DNA from: Ascidia mentula
Taxonomy: Eukaryota > Chordata > Ascidiacea > Phlebobranchia > Ascidiidae
Length of the DNA: 64,000 nt
Reading direction: 5' to 3'
Assembly (NCBI GenBank): GCA_947561715.1
Contig: OX387197.1
Coordinates: 2,609,001 to 2,673,000, forward strand
Part shown: positions 12,044 through 23,300 of the stretch, one piece after another
Layout: the number at the start of each line of letters is the position of its first letter
Position numbering within the stretch: position 1 is the first letter of the stretch
The notes under the pieces: generated by a model
Told to the model about the DNA's origin: nothing
What the model saw: only the letters and a program-made list of their open reading frames with translations
The model's database searches: none
Translations under genes and position numbers: made by a program

Positions 12044-15000
12044 CTACGTCGTCCCATTGTTCCATTTGTCGCTCACGTGACGCGCTAAAACTCGAACCGC
12101 AGCAAGGAACTCCTCCCCCGTCGGAATTATTTGATCTGCGGGCAGAAGGAATCCGTACTCTCCTGTGTCTCGAAGTTCCATTGTATAGTTAATGTCAATC
12201 TGTGCAGTAGCTTGGGTCCAATCGGTGCTAATCCCTGAAGAAACGTCTGTTTCAAAACAACAGGTTTGTTTAAAATGAGAGAAGTCGGAAATATATGCAA
12301 TATTCCATGTTTATTATCAAAGATTTGAAGGCTTGTAAAGGTAAAAATAATCCGCACAAATTATCCTAGTGTTTGTTTGCAGAAATGTTGTTGTTAATTA
12401 ATTTTTTATTGTCCTATTCAGTTCAAAGTGTGCCATCAGCAATTACACAACTGAGTGTGTACGACTGGACTAACTCTATATAGTTGTATCCAAACCCACG
12501 ACCTAATTACTTATAATAGAACACAAATTGTTTCGGTGCCTGAAGGTTTTGCGTTTATGTCTGCGTGCCATAGAGATCGTATATGGAAAATTTCAATTTT
12601 CATGTGAAACAAAAACTAACAGATGGTTGTTTTGTTTACACCTAAACGTTTGCACTGGTGGATCAAATGCAGACGTGACTGCTTCAGAGTGTTTTAGAAT
12701 TCTCCGAAAATGTTAACTAGCCCTAACATGCGATCAGAAATAGCTATAGTTGTGAGTAAAAGTTAAAACCCAACTCACACATAACTTCTGCCGCAGAGCC
12801 CCACGTGTAATTCATCCCGTGTGTGTCGAATATTGCCTTGCTCATCGCCTCAGCCGTGCTGTTCTGCAATACAAACAGCTGGTGGTCGTGCCCACGAACT
12901 TTGGTTAACGACACAATTCAAGTTAATGTACTGCTGTGTACCGCACACAAATCAACCTGGGTCTGCCAGTATCTCAACATGGGAGAAAGTTACCATTAGA
13001 TAATATATGAAAAGGCATTGCCTAAATTAGGCTCCAATTACCGAATAAACCACACAATAAACAATTCCTCAATCTAAGTAATTCCAACAAACAACAAATA
13101 ATACGCCAATAACTAAGTATTACTATGGCCAGTATCATGCACAAGCATTTAAAGTTTCAACCTAAGGTTCAAAGTCTTGGTCAACCGCACGATTTTCTGT
13201 GTATCTGTTGCCATAACAACGAACCTGTTCTTCGACGTTGGGAGGGTATTCCCCCTCAGCGAAATTGTAAGGAAAAATAATGACTTGTGCGTACGAGTGG
13301 ACGGTTATCAGCGCCTTGATCGAATTGTTGTGAGCGGCGATAAAGCGTGCGCGATGACGCACTTCCGGTTCGGATTCGGCGTGAGTTCCGTGAAATAGAG
13401 ACGAACAAGGTTCATCGCTGCTAGTTGCACTTTCGACTAAAAATTCAAACACGTTGTGGCTTCCTGTGTTGCCAGAAGTTATAACAATATTTATTCAAAC
13501 TACAAAAACAAATCCAGAAGACACACCCTGTCTGCAGCTTTGCAATATTATGGCTTTTTTTGCACATAAATCCAGAATAATTTGCAATTTTTAGTATGTA
13601 TTAGCTCGCATTAAAGACTAAAACGGTTGACAAAAGGGAGTTTAGGAAAGTTGATTTAAACCACTTCACCCACCGTCCCAGTGATTGTCCCAATTCCGAT
13701 TTCCGTCCGTCCCCACACACCGGGAATTCCCCCCGCTTAGAGTTTTCCTCCACATACGGTTGTTGGGGTCAGCCTGGATGGGAAACTTTTCCATTAAGTT
13801 TACGCGATACTAGCAACGTTTTAGATGGGATTTTTGGAATAATTGGATAAAATGAATGAAAAAACATTTTATTTACGTTTCATCAACGTTTTTATCGATC
13901 GCAACAAACATCATATCACATTAAAGATAAATTTTAGGCGGGTTGTTCTTGAAAGCATAACGTCGACAAACAAATTATTTTTTCATACAGATGTTCTCAG
14001 TGGGCATTTTTGTTTTTCTAGTAGATAACACAATAATCAATATCACTTTGAGAAGATGGAATTTAATTTTGAAACGTTGTTTATTTTGCTTGTTATGGAC
14101 GGACAAATTGATTAGAATTCGGACCAACCCAGGTAAATATGTAACCATCAACGTTGATCATTGGGATGAAAATCCAATCCAGCTCATCCAGCATCCAAGA
14201 GTTAACCGGGTCGAGCAACATCTGCATTCACAAAAAAGATCATTATTTCTGCTGGAGAAACTAAATTTATTCAGTTTATTCAATAATTTAAGGCTCTTCT
14301 GGCAAAAAAAAACTTGTTTGGACGACGTTTCGGTCGTTATTCAACAGACTTTCATCAGGACAAGTGAAGTAAAGAAGGGCCTTAAATTATTGAGTGATAT
14401 TCCTGGCAGCATCAGTAACAAACTGGCCGAGTTTATATTTATTACCACTTTAAAACGATGAACAAAACCAGTATTTATGGATGCGTGTTAACGGATTAAT
14501 GCATGCGTACGATTAGTTATGGACGGAAATTTATTTGTGTTCATACAGCAGAAAGTTCTGGTTCACAAACACACTTTCACTGTCCGTTTTATTTTCAGTT
14601 TACGTACGAGGATCGTATAATGCTTAAGTCGGCCACAAACACGAGTTAATTTAAGCTGACATGCGAGCAAACGCTCTCCCTTAAAAGAAACTAAGATTCC
14701 GCCGGCGCAAAGTTTGTATACGTGGGCCAGGCCTAAGATGCTAAAGCATTAGATGCATTAATTAAAGACGTATCAACACGTCACATTGGTTCGACGAAGC
14801 AAAAATACCCAAACTTAACACATATTTAATGCAGCACCTGGCACCTTACCTCTTTGAATGCAAATATAGTAGCAGCTGTTGCAATCCACTCCCTGCAATG
14901 AATGAGGGCATCTATATATACGACAGGCTTCTCGACGCCTGCACTGCTCTGCTTGGATATTTTGAGCGCGCTAATGGGACGTCCCTGGTAGGTGATTCCC

Positions 15001-17244
15001 ACTTGCATCTTCGTGACGTAATCAAATTGCTGTGCGGCCAAGTCCAACCAGGCTTCTATCTAAACATGAACAATTAACAGATGGCTCGAAAACCCTTTCG
15101 GTTTTGTCTGCTGTGCTTATGACAACTTTTACTTTTTTTAATGAAAATTTAGTATGTTTTGACTTTAATTACTTTTATTGAAATTATAACTTATGAATAC
15201 AAATTTAAAGCAGCATGTAAATTGTTCAATCTCCATAATACGCAAACTAAGCGCTTCAGCGGACGACAGTGCGCATACAAAAACTTATGTTGGCATTGTT
15301 TAGTACAACAAGCCCCATGTCACCATACCCACCAAAAACACCGCATGAAAAGTAACTTTGTTGGGTGTTTTCGTTGTTTGTGACTGAAGTTAATGTTACT
15401 TTTCGACTCTAACCTCATCAGCCGTGTGATAAAGCGAATAATCGAAATCCCCCAGATTCGTAACTCCAGCTCTTCTCGACTTTCTTCGTGAAGTTTGTGA
15501 ATGGATCAAGCTTTGAACGTCCGATATCATGATGTTGTGCTTTAGACCGCTCTGATCGAGATAAGCTTCCGTCGACGGCAGAAGTTTTTCGGGAACTAAT
15601 ACGTCAGTGTAGGGATGAGATGGCAACGCGCTTTTCCAAACGTCAAACTGGAGGAGAAAATACCATGTTTGTTTCTGTTGTTTGGTGATTATAGCAATAA
15701 ACAGCAAAAGAATCAACGCCTATTGCAAGGTACCAAAAACTAGCTTGAAACCAATAGTGACGGCTCGGGTGTCACTTGAACCAATACAGAAGCAATTGAA
15801 CCACAATCACCAGTGAGCCGCTTATTCGGTAGTTTGTGGTACAGGAAAAGACACCCGAAGGAATAAAGTTGACGAAAGAGTGCAACATTAGTGGAAAAAA
15901 TTTTGCCTGTCAAGTTATCCAACTATACCAGACACACCAGCCACTATAGCTGCACTGGTAAAACTTCACAGGTCGAATCAATGTACACAGTCTGCAGCTC
16001 AGTAATTATTATGACATATTTGCTATCGTGCTGTCATGTAAAGTTACTACACAGTATTAAAATCATAAGTGTACGTCAGTTAGCTTCACACTATACGCGT
16101 TTCTGTGGGTTGTTAAACATGATGTCCACTACCAACATAGCCGCGAATTTATAACCATAAAACTATAACGTACAGTTTTGAATTTGTTTTTTTTTAGTTT
16201 TGACTGGTTGTAAATAGCAAATGTTAGGTTAAAATACACCTTTATTGTTTTACATTGTCGGAGTTTCGTTTTTAAATGACCCGCAAAACGTAAAAAAGTA
16301 GCAGATCAGTTTTTATTTGCAACAAATAAAAGGTAAATACATTATTATCCTCATTACGGTGTGAGCGGATTTAAATCGCAGGGCGATTGTGAATTCTTGA
16401 TTCGTGGAAACCGCTTGAAATTCTAACAAAACCGTTCGACCCGACGCCGATCTGCATCGGTTGTCGTGGCCGAGTGGTTAAGGCGACAGACTAGAAATCT
16501 GTTGGGCTCTGCCCGCGCAGGTTCGAATCCTGCCGACAACGCTTTTTTTCGACTTGCCTCGGGGCTGCTTCGAAGCAATGAGTTGACCTTGTTTGCGTCG
16601 TTTTCGGATTCTATTGAGATTCGAAACACTTTATCTCTGTGAAGAATACAAGAAATATGTTTTTACCTTCAAAATATAAGTTTAATGACCGATTATGTTT
16701 TTCATATAACATACTCAGAGCCAGTGCTTCGCAACCTGTAAAAAGTCCCTTTTCAACCTACATCACACTGTTAAATTTGACACAATTTGTAAGAATGTGT
16801 TTACATAAATGCATTGTGGGTGGGCGCAAAAGTTCGGTGTAGCTTTCGTGGGCCCGGATAACCAGGGTTCGAATCCCGGTGTGGCAAAAAGACACCATAG
16901 TACGTTGGTTGCGGAACACTGCTCTTGGCTATTAAACGTGTGAGCATAAGGTGGACGCTATCTAAACCCAGAAGATTAACATATTCTTCGCTATCTTTAA
17001 TGTTTGTGTTTATTTTTGCGCTGCTTTAAGGTTAAACTTAGCTGTTGCATTCAAATACGAAAGTAATCTTGTTTATTTCACAGATAGCAAACCACGACCA
17101 AGGGTTGAACGCCCGTCAACGCGGTACTATACTTTATCATCAGCAAATACAGCACACACACACTCACACGTTAGGTAAACATTAAACAACTTACCCATAA
17201 GCGAATGTGCAGAACACGAAGCTTGTCAATATCAAGATCTTCAT
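12044..17244 (-). CDS. Secreted M14A zinc carboxypeptidase, A-type (paralogue 2)
   Basis: Exons on the minus strand in order: 17245-side start 17244-17195 (MKILILTSFVFCTFAYG, signal peptide), [one propeptide exon of about 82 bases not located], 15647-15414, 15059-14850, 14221-14129, 13773-13674, 13463-13225, 12863-12779, 12246-12044 (TAG). Every located junction has the same phase as in paralogue 1. Zinc ligands IHCREW and TVHSYAQ, the NRMWRKT and GNRNW blocks, the Tyr248 equivalent and catalytic Glu ([14 protein letters not shown]) are all present. The residue at the position-255 site is Thr (GISTDW), again not Asp, so B-type specificity is unlikely. The insert around VFEFLVESATSSDEP lengthens the loop after exon 6. 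Family and activity are well supported; the missing second exon makes the N-terminal propeptide incomplete in this reading. Confidence 0.88.
12461..12600 (-). repeat. Dispersed repeat, about 150 bp, copy 2 (inverted)
   Basis: This is the inverted match of 9795-9946, including ACTGGACTAACTCTATATAG and GAAGGTTTTGCGTTT. It lies in the last intron of the minus-strand carboxypeptidase gene. Confidence 0.7.
14281..14392 (-). mobile_element. Short foldback element
   Basis: Terminal inverted repeats CAATAATTTAAGG (14281) and CCTTAAATTATTG (14380) bound about 112 bases. On the minus strand the interior reads CCTGATGA, a hairpin, then CGAAACGTCGTCC, the same core as the elements at 17979 and 49374. 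It has no coding capacity. Confidence 0.65.
16460..16541 (+). tRNA. tRNA-Ser(AGA)
   Basis: The 82-base gene folds as a class II tRNA. The acceptor arms are GTTGTCG and CGACAAC, the D-arm is GGCCGAGTGGTTAAGGC, the anticodon loop CTAGAAA carries AGA at 16493-16495, the variable arm is long (GTTGGGCTCTGCCCGC), and the T-arm is GCAGGTTCGAATCCTGC. A T-run (CTTTTTTTC) directly after it is a Pol III terminator. It sits inside the large first part of the minus-strand carboxypeptidase gene. Confidence 0.97.
16840..16891 (+). mobile_element. tRNA-derived SINE fragment
   Basis: A B-box-like GGTTCGAATCC at 16866-16876 is followed by CGGTGTGGCAAAAA. The same ending, GGTTCAAACCCCGGTGTGG then an A-run, recurs at 39161-39194. 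There is no complete tRNA fold, so a SINE relic is the better call. Confidence 0.5.
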
Positions 17245-20200
17245 TGTCTTTCTTCTCAATAAGCCTCGGAATTACAAAGCGGACTCTGTCGCTCACTGTG
17301 CAGGTTCTAGTGTAAGCTCGCTAAGCCAAATTGAAAGGCCTTTGTGTCGGTTTTATGGCAATTCCGTTTCAAGATGTAGTTCGGCTTCACAGCTCATTAA
17401 ACACAGAGGTCTTTCACATTAGGTCAATGCGCTATTTTTACTTGGATTCTTCACAGCGAAAGAGAAATAAATTATCAAAAAACAGCACTGGATGCGTTCT
17501 CTAATACGGCACGTATTACGGCCGTGGAAATGTAATCATATTTGATATCTACGTGCCGATATTTAAACTGACACCACGGGTAATTAAGCGACCATTCATA
17601 AAAACGGGCGCGCGTTGACCCACAGAGGATAAGCTATTTACTCTTATTTATTTGTTCACAAACATCTCACGTCTCATTTCATCCACACGGGCCTCGTAAC
17701 ATTGTTTCAAAGGTGGAGTCAGAGCTCCATTTTTAATATCGATCACGACACAGTACAAACATTTGAGCAATAAACCAATCGCCGCCTACCCTAAGTTTCG
17801 TTATATTTAGGTGGAAGTTGTCGAAATATTAACCCACAAGGTCATTTACTGTCCTTGACTTTCTACGACAACAAAAGACCGACGAGGATCCAAATGCACC
17901 AAAAACCGCGTATTTTAATTAAAATGTTGTAAAGATTGGTCCATAATAAATTGTTACTGAGGCATGTTTTGTTTCGGAATACTGCTCTTCTGGCTAACTT
18001 TATTTTATCGACGTTTCTCGCCGTTGTTTATGTGCCACAACATTGTCCACATTGCTTGATTCGTATTTCATACCTCCTGATGAAGGCTGCTGCCTAACAG
18101 CCGAAACGTCGATAAAATAAAGTCCGCCAGAAGAGTAGTATTTAGCAAATAGTTATGTTAATATATGTTAATGTATTCTTACAAAGACGCTCAACAAAAC
18201 AATGTACTGCTTAGTAATCTTGTGGCATTTTACCAATCGCTAATTAGTTATCTTCGGAGTAACAAAATAACTACACTTGTCTGAAAGTAGTTCGCGTAAC
18301 GCTTCGAATTCCAACGCGATCACTGTTATCAGCAATGTTTACACGGTGGAATGCGATAGCAAAAACGATCCGCTGTTTCTCTTCGTTGAGACGTACACAG
18401 TTTTAACTTAACTGGCGCTGTGTCTAGTGTCAGTTAGTTTATCGTTTCCGTGTTTCGAGCAAATACTAACTTTTCTGAAATTGACATCGAGAAAGCATTT
18501 GAAATTCCGACGAGAAGCAAAAACCTTTCAAAAACTCACGCAAACGATTCCCTTCTCTTGATGCACTGAAGTCAGATTACTCGAGCAGCAAGCGGGCGGG
18601 AACTTTATAGTCGTCAGCCATTCAGTGTTTGCTTTCGTCTCCAATTTAACCAAGGATTAAATCGATTCTGCGGCCACGGATTTATTGTTTGCCGTTGCTG
18701 TGGCCTCCACACTGCGCTCAGTTATCGATGGCTTTTCAATCAAACTTTGAGACAGTTTATATCTGCCAATCTGTGTTTTTTACATCCTGTTGCTTGTGCA
18801 CCGTTTGATATTTCTTTCATGTGGTTAGTTGGCCTACAATAAACTCTTTTATTAGGGACACATTTACAACAGCTTGGGTTTGTGGTCACGAGACGCCTAA
18901 GCAAAACTTTTGCTGTCATCGAAAAAAACTTTCATTTGCCCATACTGACATAGTTCAAGTTATAAGAGTAGGTGGTTTTTCGGGTGGTATAAACGTGTAG
19001 TAAAGAATAAATCCTAAACCCTTTCAAGCGACGAACCATAGTATCGCCAATGTGGCGTGGAAGGTTTTTCTTCGCTTTGTTTAAGCTGAAACTATTTTGT
19101 TTATAGGCCTAATTTACATACGAGTTGGCTCAAACGAACTTGTGAACTCGTACACAGCATGTTTCAAGACTGCAATGAAATAAACCTATCCCAGACCTTA
19201 CAGGTAACGATGACCGAAAACCACATGGTCGCATAAACTCACAGCATAAGTTATTTAGTTGCTTTCGAAGCTAAACCTAATTATTATGAAGTTATGAAAC
19301 TTGCTTCTGCGCATAAAATTCTTGAACTACTGACATTTCCTGTTACGTAATTACTTCTTAAACTACAAATATGTTGAGTTGAAGCTTATCTGAGACTGCT
19401 TCCTCCTGTATTAACCAAGTCGTACTTAACGGGAGCCAGTTTTCGTGAAATCATGTGCGAAACAGTCAAACACTCGAACCTTTTTTAAGTGTTTAAACAC
19501 TTCCGATAAGAAACGTCATGCGGTGGTTAAAAAACAACATCATTAAGATTAATTCAGCTCAAGTGATTGCGTAGAAAGTGTGCAGAGCGCGGGGCGTCAC
19601 CGGAAAGGTGCTGACGTCATTTGTGTGACGATCAGATATTGGCAATGGAAAATTACACTAACTTGTCTTTACAATTAACATATTTGCAAGTTAAGGCACA
19701 ATGAAAGTACAATGTTGCCATGGAATGTACAAAAATTGACATTAAATAGTTTTCATCTGCTACTTTTTCTGGTAAAAAATCCTTTCGGTCATGGGTTGGC
19801 AATTTGCACATTCTTCAAATACTTTTATTTATCGGTGATCCAGGTCCGTATAGTCATTTAATTATGCACAATAACAATAATTATTTTATTTTTTGAAAAA
19901 AATTTGAACATTATTGGTAAATTATAACGTATTTAAAAAAATTAACATCTCTTTGTATAACTATTGAACATAAAATGAAAATAAAGTTTCTAGAGACGCG
20001 GATAAATTGATATACTCTTTTAAAAATCTCTTCACTCTCTAGGGCGTTTTGATCTTGGAGCAATTATATTTCTTGCAACGTAAAATTGTAAATATTTCAG
20101 CTTATGTTTCTGTTTGTTTGTAAGGAGTAGCATACAGTCTTCTGCATGCAAGATAACTTTAATATCTTAGGCCTTAGACGATACTGTAATGACCGTGTTA

Positions 20201-20371
20201 TGGAATGGTCGGTCTTTTTTGTGTAAGCTTCTGACAGTTGTATTGATCGACTGAGCTTTCCGTTACTTTCGCCGTTTATTTTCAGTGTAGAATTAATGCA
20301 AGGATTTAGATCATTACCAAATATATTCGTGGCTGACATTTGTTGAATAAATTGTTGTGAGTTCAGCAAGA
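17245..20371. other. Intergenic, likely divergent upstream regions
   Basis: This 3.1-kb interval separates the start of the minus-strand carboxypeptidase gene from the start of the PDZ scaffold gene, so promoters of both are expected here. A foldback element lies at 17979-18141. No exon with splice sites and coding bias was seen. Confidence 0.5.
17979..18141 (+). mobile_element. Foldback (MITE-like) element with hammerhead-like core
   Basis: Terminal inverted repeats are ATACTGCTCTTCTGGC (left) and GCCAGAAGAGTAGTAT (right), extended inward by TTTATTTTATCGACGTTTC pairing with GAAACGTCGATAAAATAAA. Between them is CCTGATGAAGGCTG, a loop, then CAGCCGAAAC. It has no reading frame. Relatives lie at 14281-14392, about 48590-48700 and 49374-49505. 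Confidence 0.75.
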
Positions 20372-23300
20372 ATGCCGTCCCAGGATGATCTCACGAGGGC
20401 AGCATCCATATTGCAACGGGTGCAGGAGCAGCTGAAGATGAAGGGAGATAGTTCCCATGACGATGAATTAGGAGCCATGAAATCATTAATGGAAAGTCCA
20501 GTGTTTCGTCAAATGGTCCAACTACAAGCGTCCATTCGTCAACTCAAAGAAGAGGTGATTGTTTTACGTTTAACGCATATGCTTGTTACAAATTTGTTTG
20601 CCAAAGTTTTTGTAGACGAAATAGATTTTTATACATAGATTGTTCATACCAGCTGTATGCCAGATTAGGAAAAATTGACATGGGAAAATGATTCACTTTT
20701 GGGAAGATTTACCGATAATACATGCAAAACAAATTTAACATACGAAAAAATTCTGATAATCGGTGCAAAAAATGTGTAATAAGTGTTAATGTAAATCATG
20801 GAAAAAGAGATGATTTTGAAATTATTTAAATTTAAGTTTCTTAGATTTTGCCACCCTGGTACCAACCGATCTTTCTGTAGACAAAATAAAAGCACATTTT
20901 GTTTTATTGTAACATCGGTTCAGTATTTTACGTTTTTACTTTTGTTAATCGGTGTTCAAAATAATTCCAGGTGAAAAAAGATGATTTTGACATCAACGAA
21001 GTTGAATTTTCCCCTGGTTCAGGAGCACTTGTTGTTGGAGGAGAGGAAATAAAAACGGATGATTCGGTTGAAAATTCACAAAGTGAGTTTTACTTTCTTC
21101 AATGTGTGCTTGAAAAAAGAAGCTCTGTAACACATTTATTTGTTGTTGCACACAAACAAGACAATCTTTTGACAATTAAACTGTTTTTTTAATGTAGATT
21201 TTGTTTGTGAAAATGCTTCAGACTGTTGTTTTTGACCTTTGACATGTTTTTTCCAGATTTTAATTTGGACGAGTTCATCACAAACTCGGCACAAGGCAGA
21301 GAAACCGAACTGATTGAAATTTTCAAACTTCCTTCGGAGGGTTTGGGTTTTAGTGTGGTTGGACTGAGGTCGGAGAATCGTGGTGATTTGGGAATATTTG
21401 TTCAGGTACAACCACACACACACACAAATAAAACTGAGAACTCAGTGTTTGTATATTTCGTAAAAACTCATTTTACATTTGGTAATACATATAGTTTTTT
21501 TCACTGTCAGTTTGTTAAAACCTTTATGTTCTCAGGACATCAAACCAGGTGGTGTGGCTGACATGGATGGTCGCTTAAAGGAAAGTGACCAAATACTGGT
21601 TATAAATGACCAACCTCTGATACCAACCATATCTCACAAAGATGCAGTTAAAGTCCTTCAACAAGTAAAAGGTAAACCTTTAACTTTTTGAGTAACTTGA
21701 CGGAATGTTGTTTATGCTGATTCTTGTCAATTGTTTGCAAGCCTTGTATTTAAATGCGCAAAAACCAGCCAGTTTTGTATATTGATAGTGAACAGTTTGC
21801 TGTGAATCAATTTAAAACAAAATAAGTCCTCGATAGAAAGGTAGATTTGATTTCAAATATTTTTGAAGGATTGGTGAAGCTCGTGATTGCAAGAGGAATA
21901 ATTCCTCACGTTTTGAATCATGTTTCGGGGGGTTCACAGATTTCAAGGTCGTCTTCCATGTTGAGTTCACTCTCACAAGCATCTGGATTGGTGAGCTTAC
22001 TGAATATATATGTATGCATATAATTATACCTTTAAAAAGCTTTAATCTAGTCATATTAAAACCTTGCATAATATTTGGGACTTTTTGTCAAGGGTAATAC
22101 ATGCCTATGCAATGCATTGTAACACTCATTTTTCAGAAAACAATTTATTGAATTGTTTTTTAACCTCCAAGCATTACCCCAGTACAATCTTTCAAACCAG
22201 CCTTTTTTAGTTTTTGGCTAAACATCCAAGTTTTTCTGAAACTGTCATACATTGATCACAGCAGCAGGACACCAAGTGGTCGGATGTCGAAACCATTGAA
22301 TTGCACAATGATGGTCGTGGTCTTGGATTTGGGATCGTTGGAGGAAGAGCCACTGGTGGTGTCGTTGTGAAAACGATTGTTCCTGAAGGTGTTGCTGACT
22401 CTGATGGTCGATTACAGTCAGGTGATCATATTTTACGAATCGGAGACACTGATGTTACAAGCATGGGATCGGAGCAAGCTGCTCAAGTTCTTAGACAATG
22501 TGGAATGTTTGTGAGGTTGGCAATATTTCAAATCTTATTTTCCAAACAAAATTTGTCCATATGTTAAATTATGATTGACTAAATTCTGAGAATAAGAAAG
22601 CTTCCCCATATTAATGTTGAAAACATTTTATTTATTTGCACGTTTCATCTACAACTCATTCCATCATTAGATTAATAAAATGAAAAATATATTGAACATA
22701 CGTTGTTGCAGAAACAGAATGAAGCATGTCTATGTTTTCTTAGATTTTTTAAATCCGTGATGAGTTTTGTAAAAAAAATATTTATCTCAAATTTATTTCT
22801 ACAAGTTCTCTATCAACAATATTGCATAATTCTGACAAGTAAAAGTGATATGAAAATATTTTTTATGTTGCAAATTTTTCCACTTGAAAACTTTACAACA
22901 GCTTTAAATTATATTGTTGTCAGTTATTGTGACGATGTTTTTAGGTTGGTTGTAGCACGTGGTGCAATGGATGACGAAGGCTCGGAGGAGGGAATGTATA
23001 AAAGTGATATTCCCAACAAAGCAGCAGAAGAAGAAGAAGAATCTGTGTCATCTGATGAGTTTGAGTCTGACAGTAAGTTTTAAGAAAACTTGGTTGTGTG
23101 ACAAACTTGAAACTTTGCTACACAGAAAACTTTGTCAGTGATGTTAATATTAATTTTGTTGACTGTGTTTGTGGTTGAAAATAGTTCTGTAAAATTGGAC
23201 TTCATTTTACTAAAAATCAGTAAAGTTGGAAATATTTTTAATTGTGGATTTTACTCATTTTTGACCAAGACCACTAATGGATGTAAGTTGTCTTCTGTTG

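Noticed and set aside
13991-14461. 156-codon plus-strand reading frame
   Set aside because: It overlaps the minus-strand carboxypeptidase exon 14129-14221 and a foldback element; no domain or splice context.
16423-16629. 68-codon minus-strand frame over the tRNA gene
   Set aside because: Chance frame across a clear tRNA-Ser; no supporting motif.
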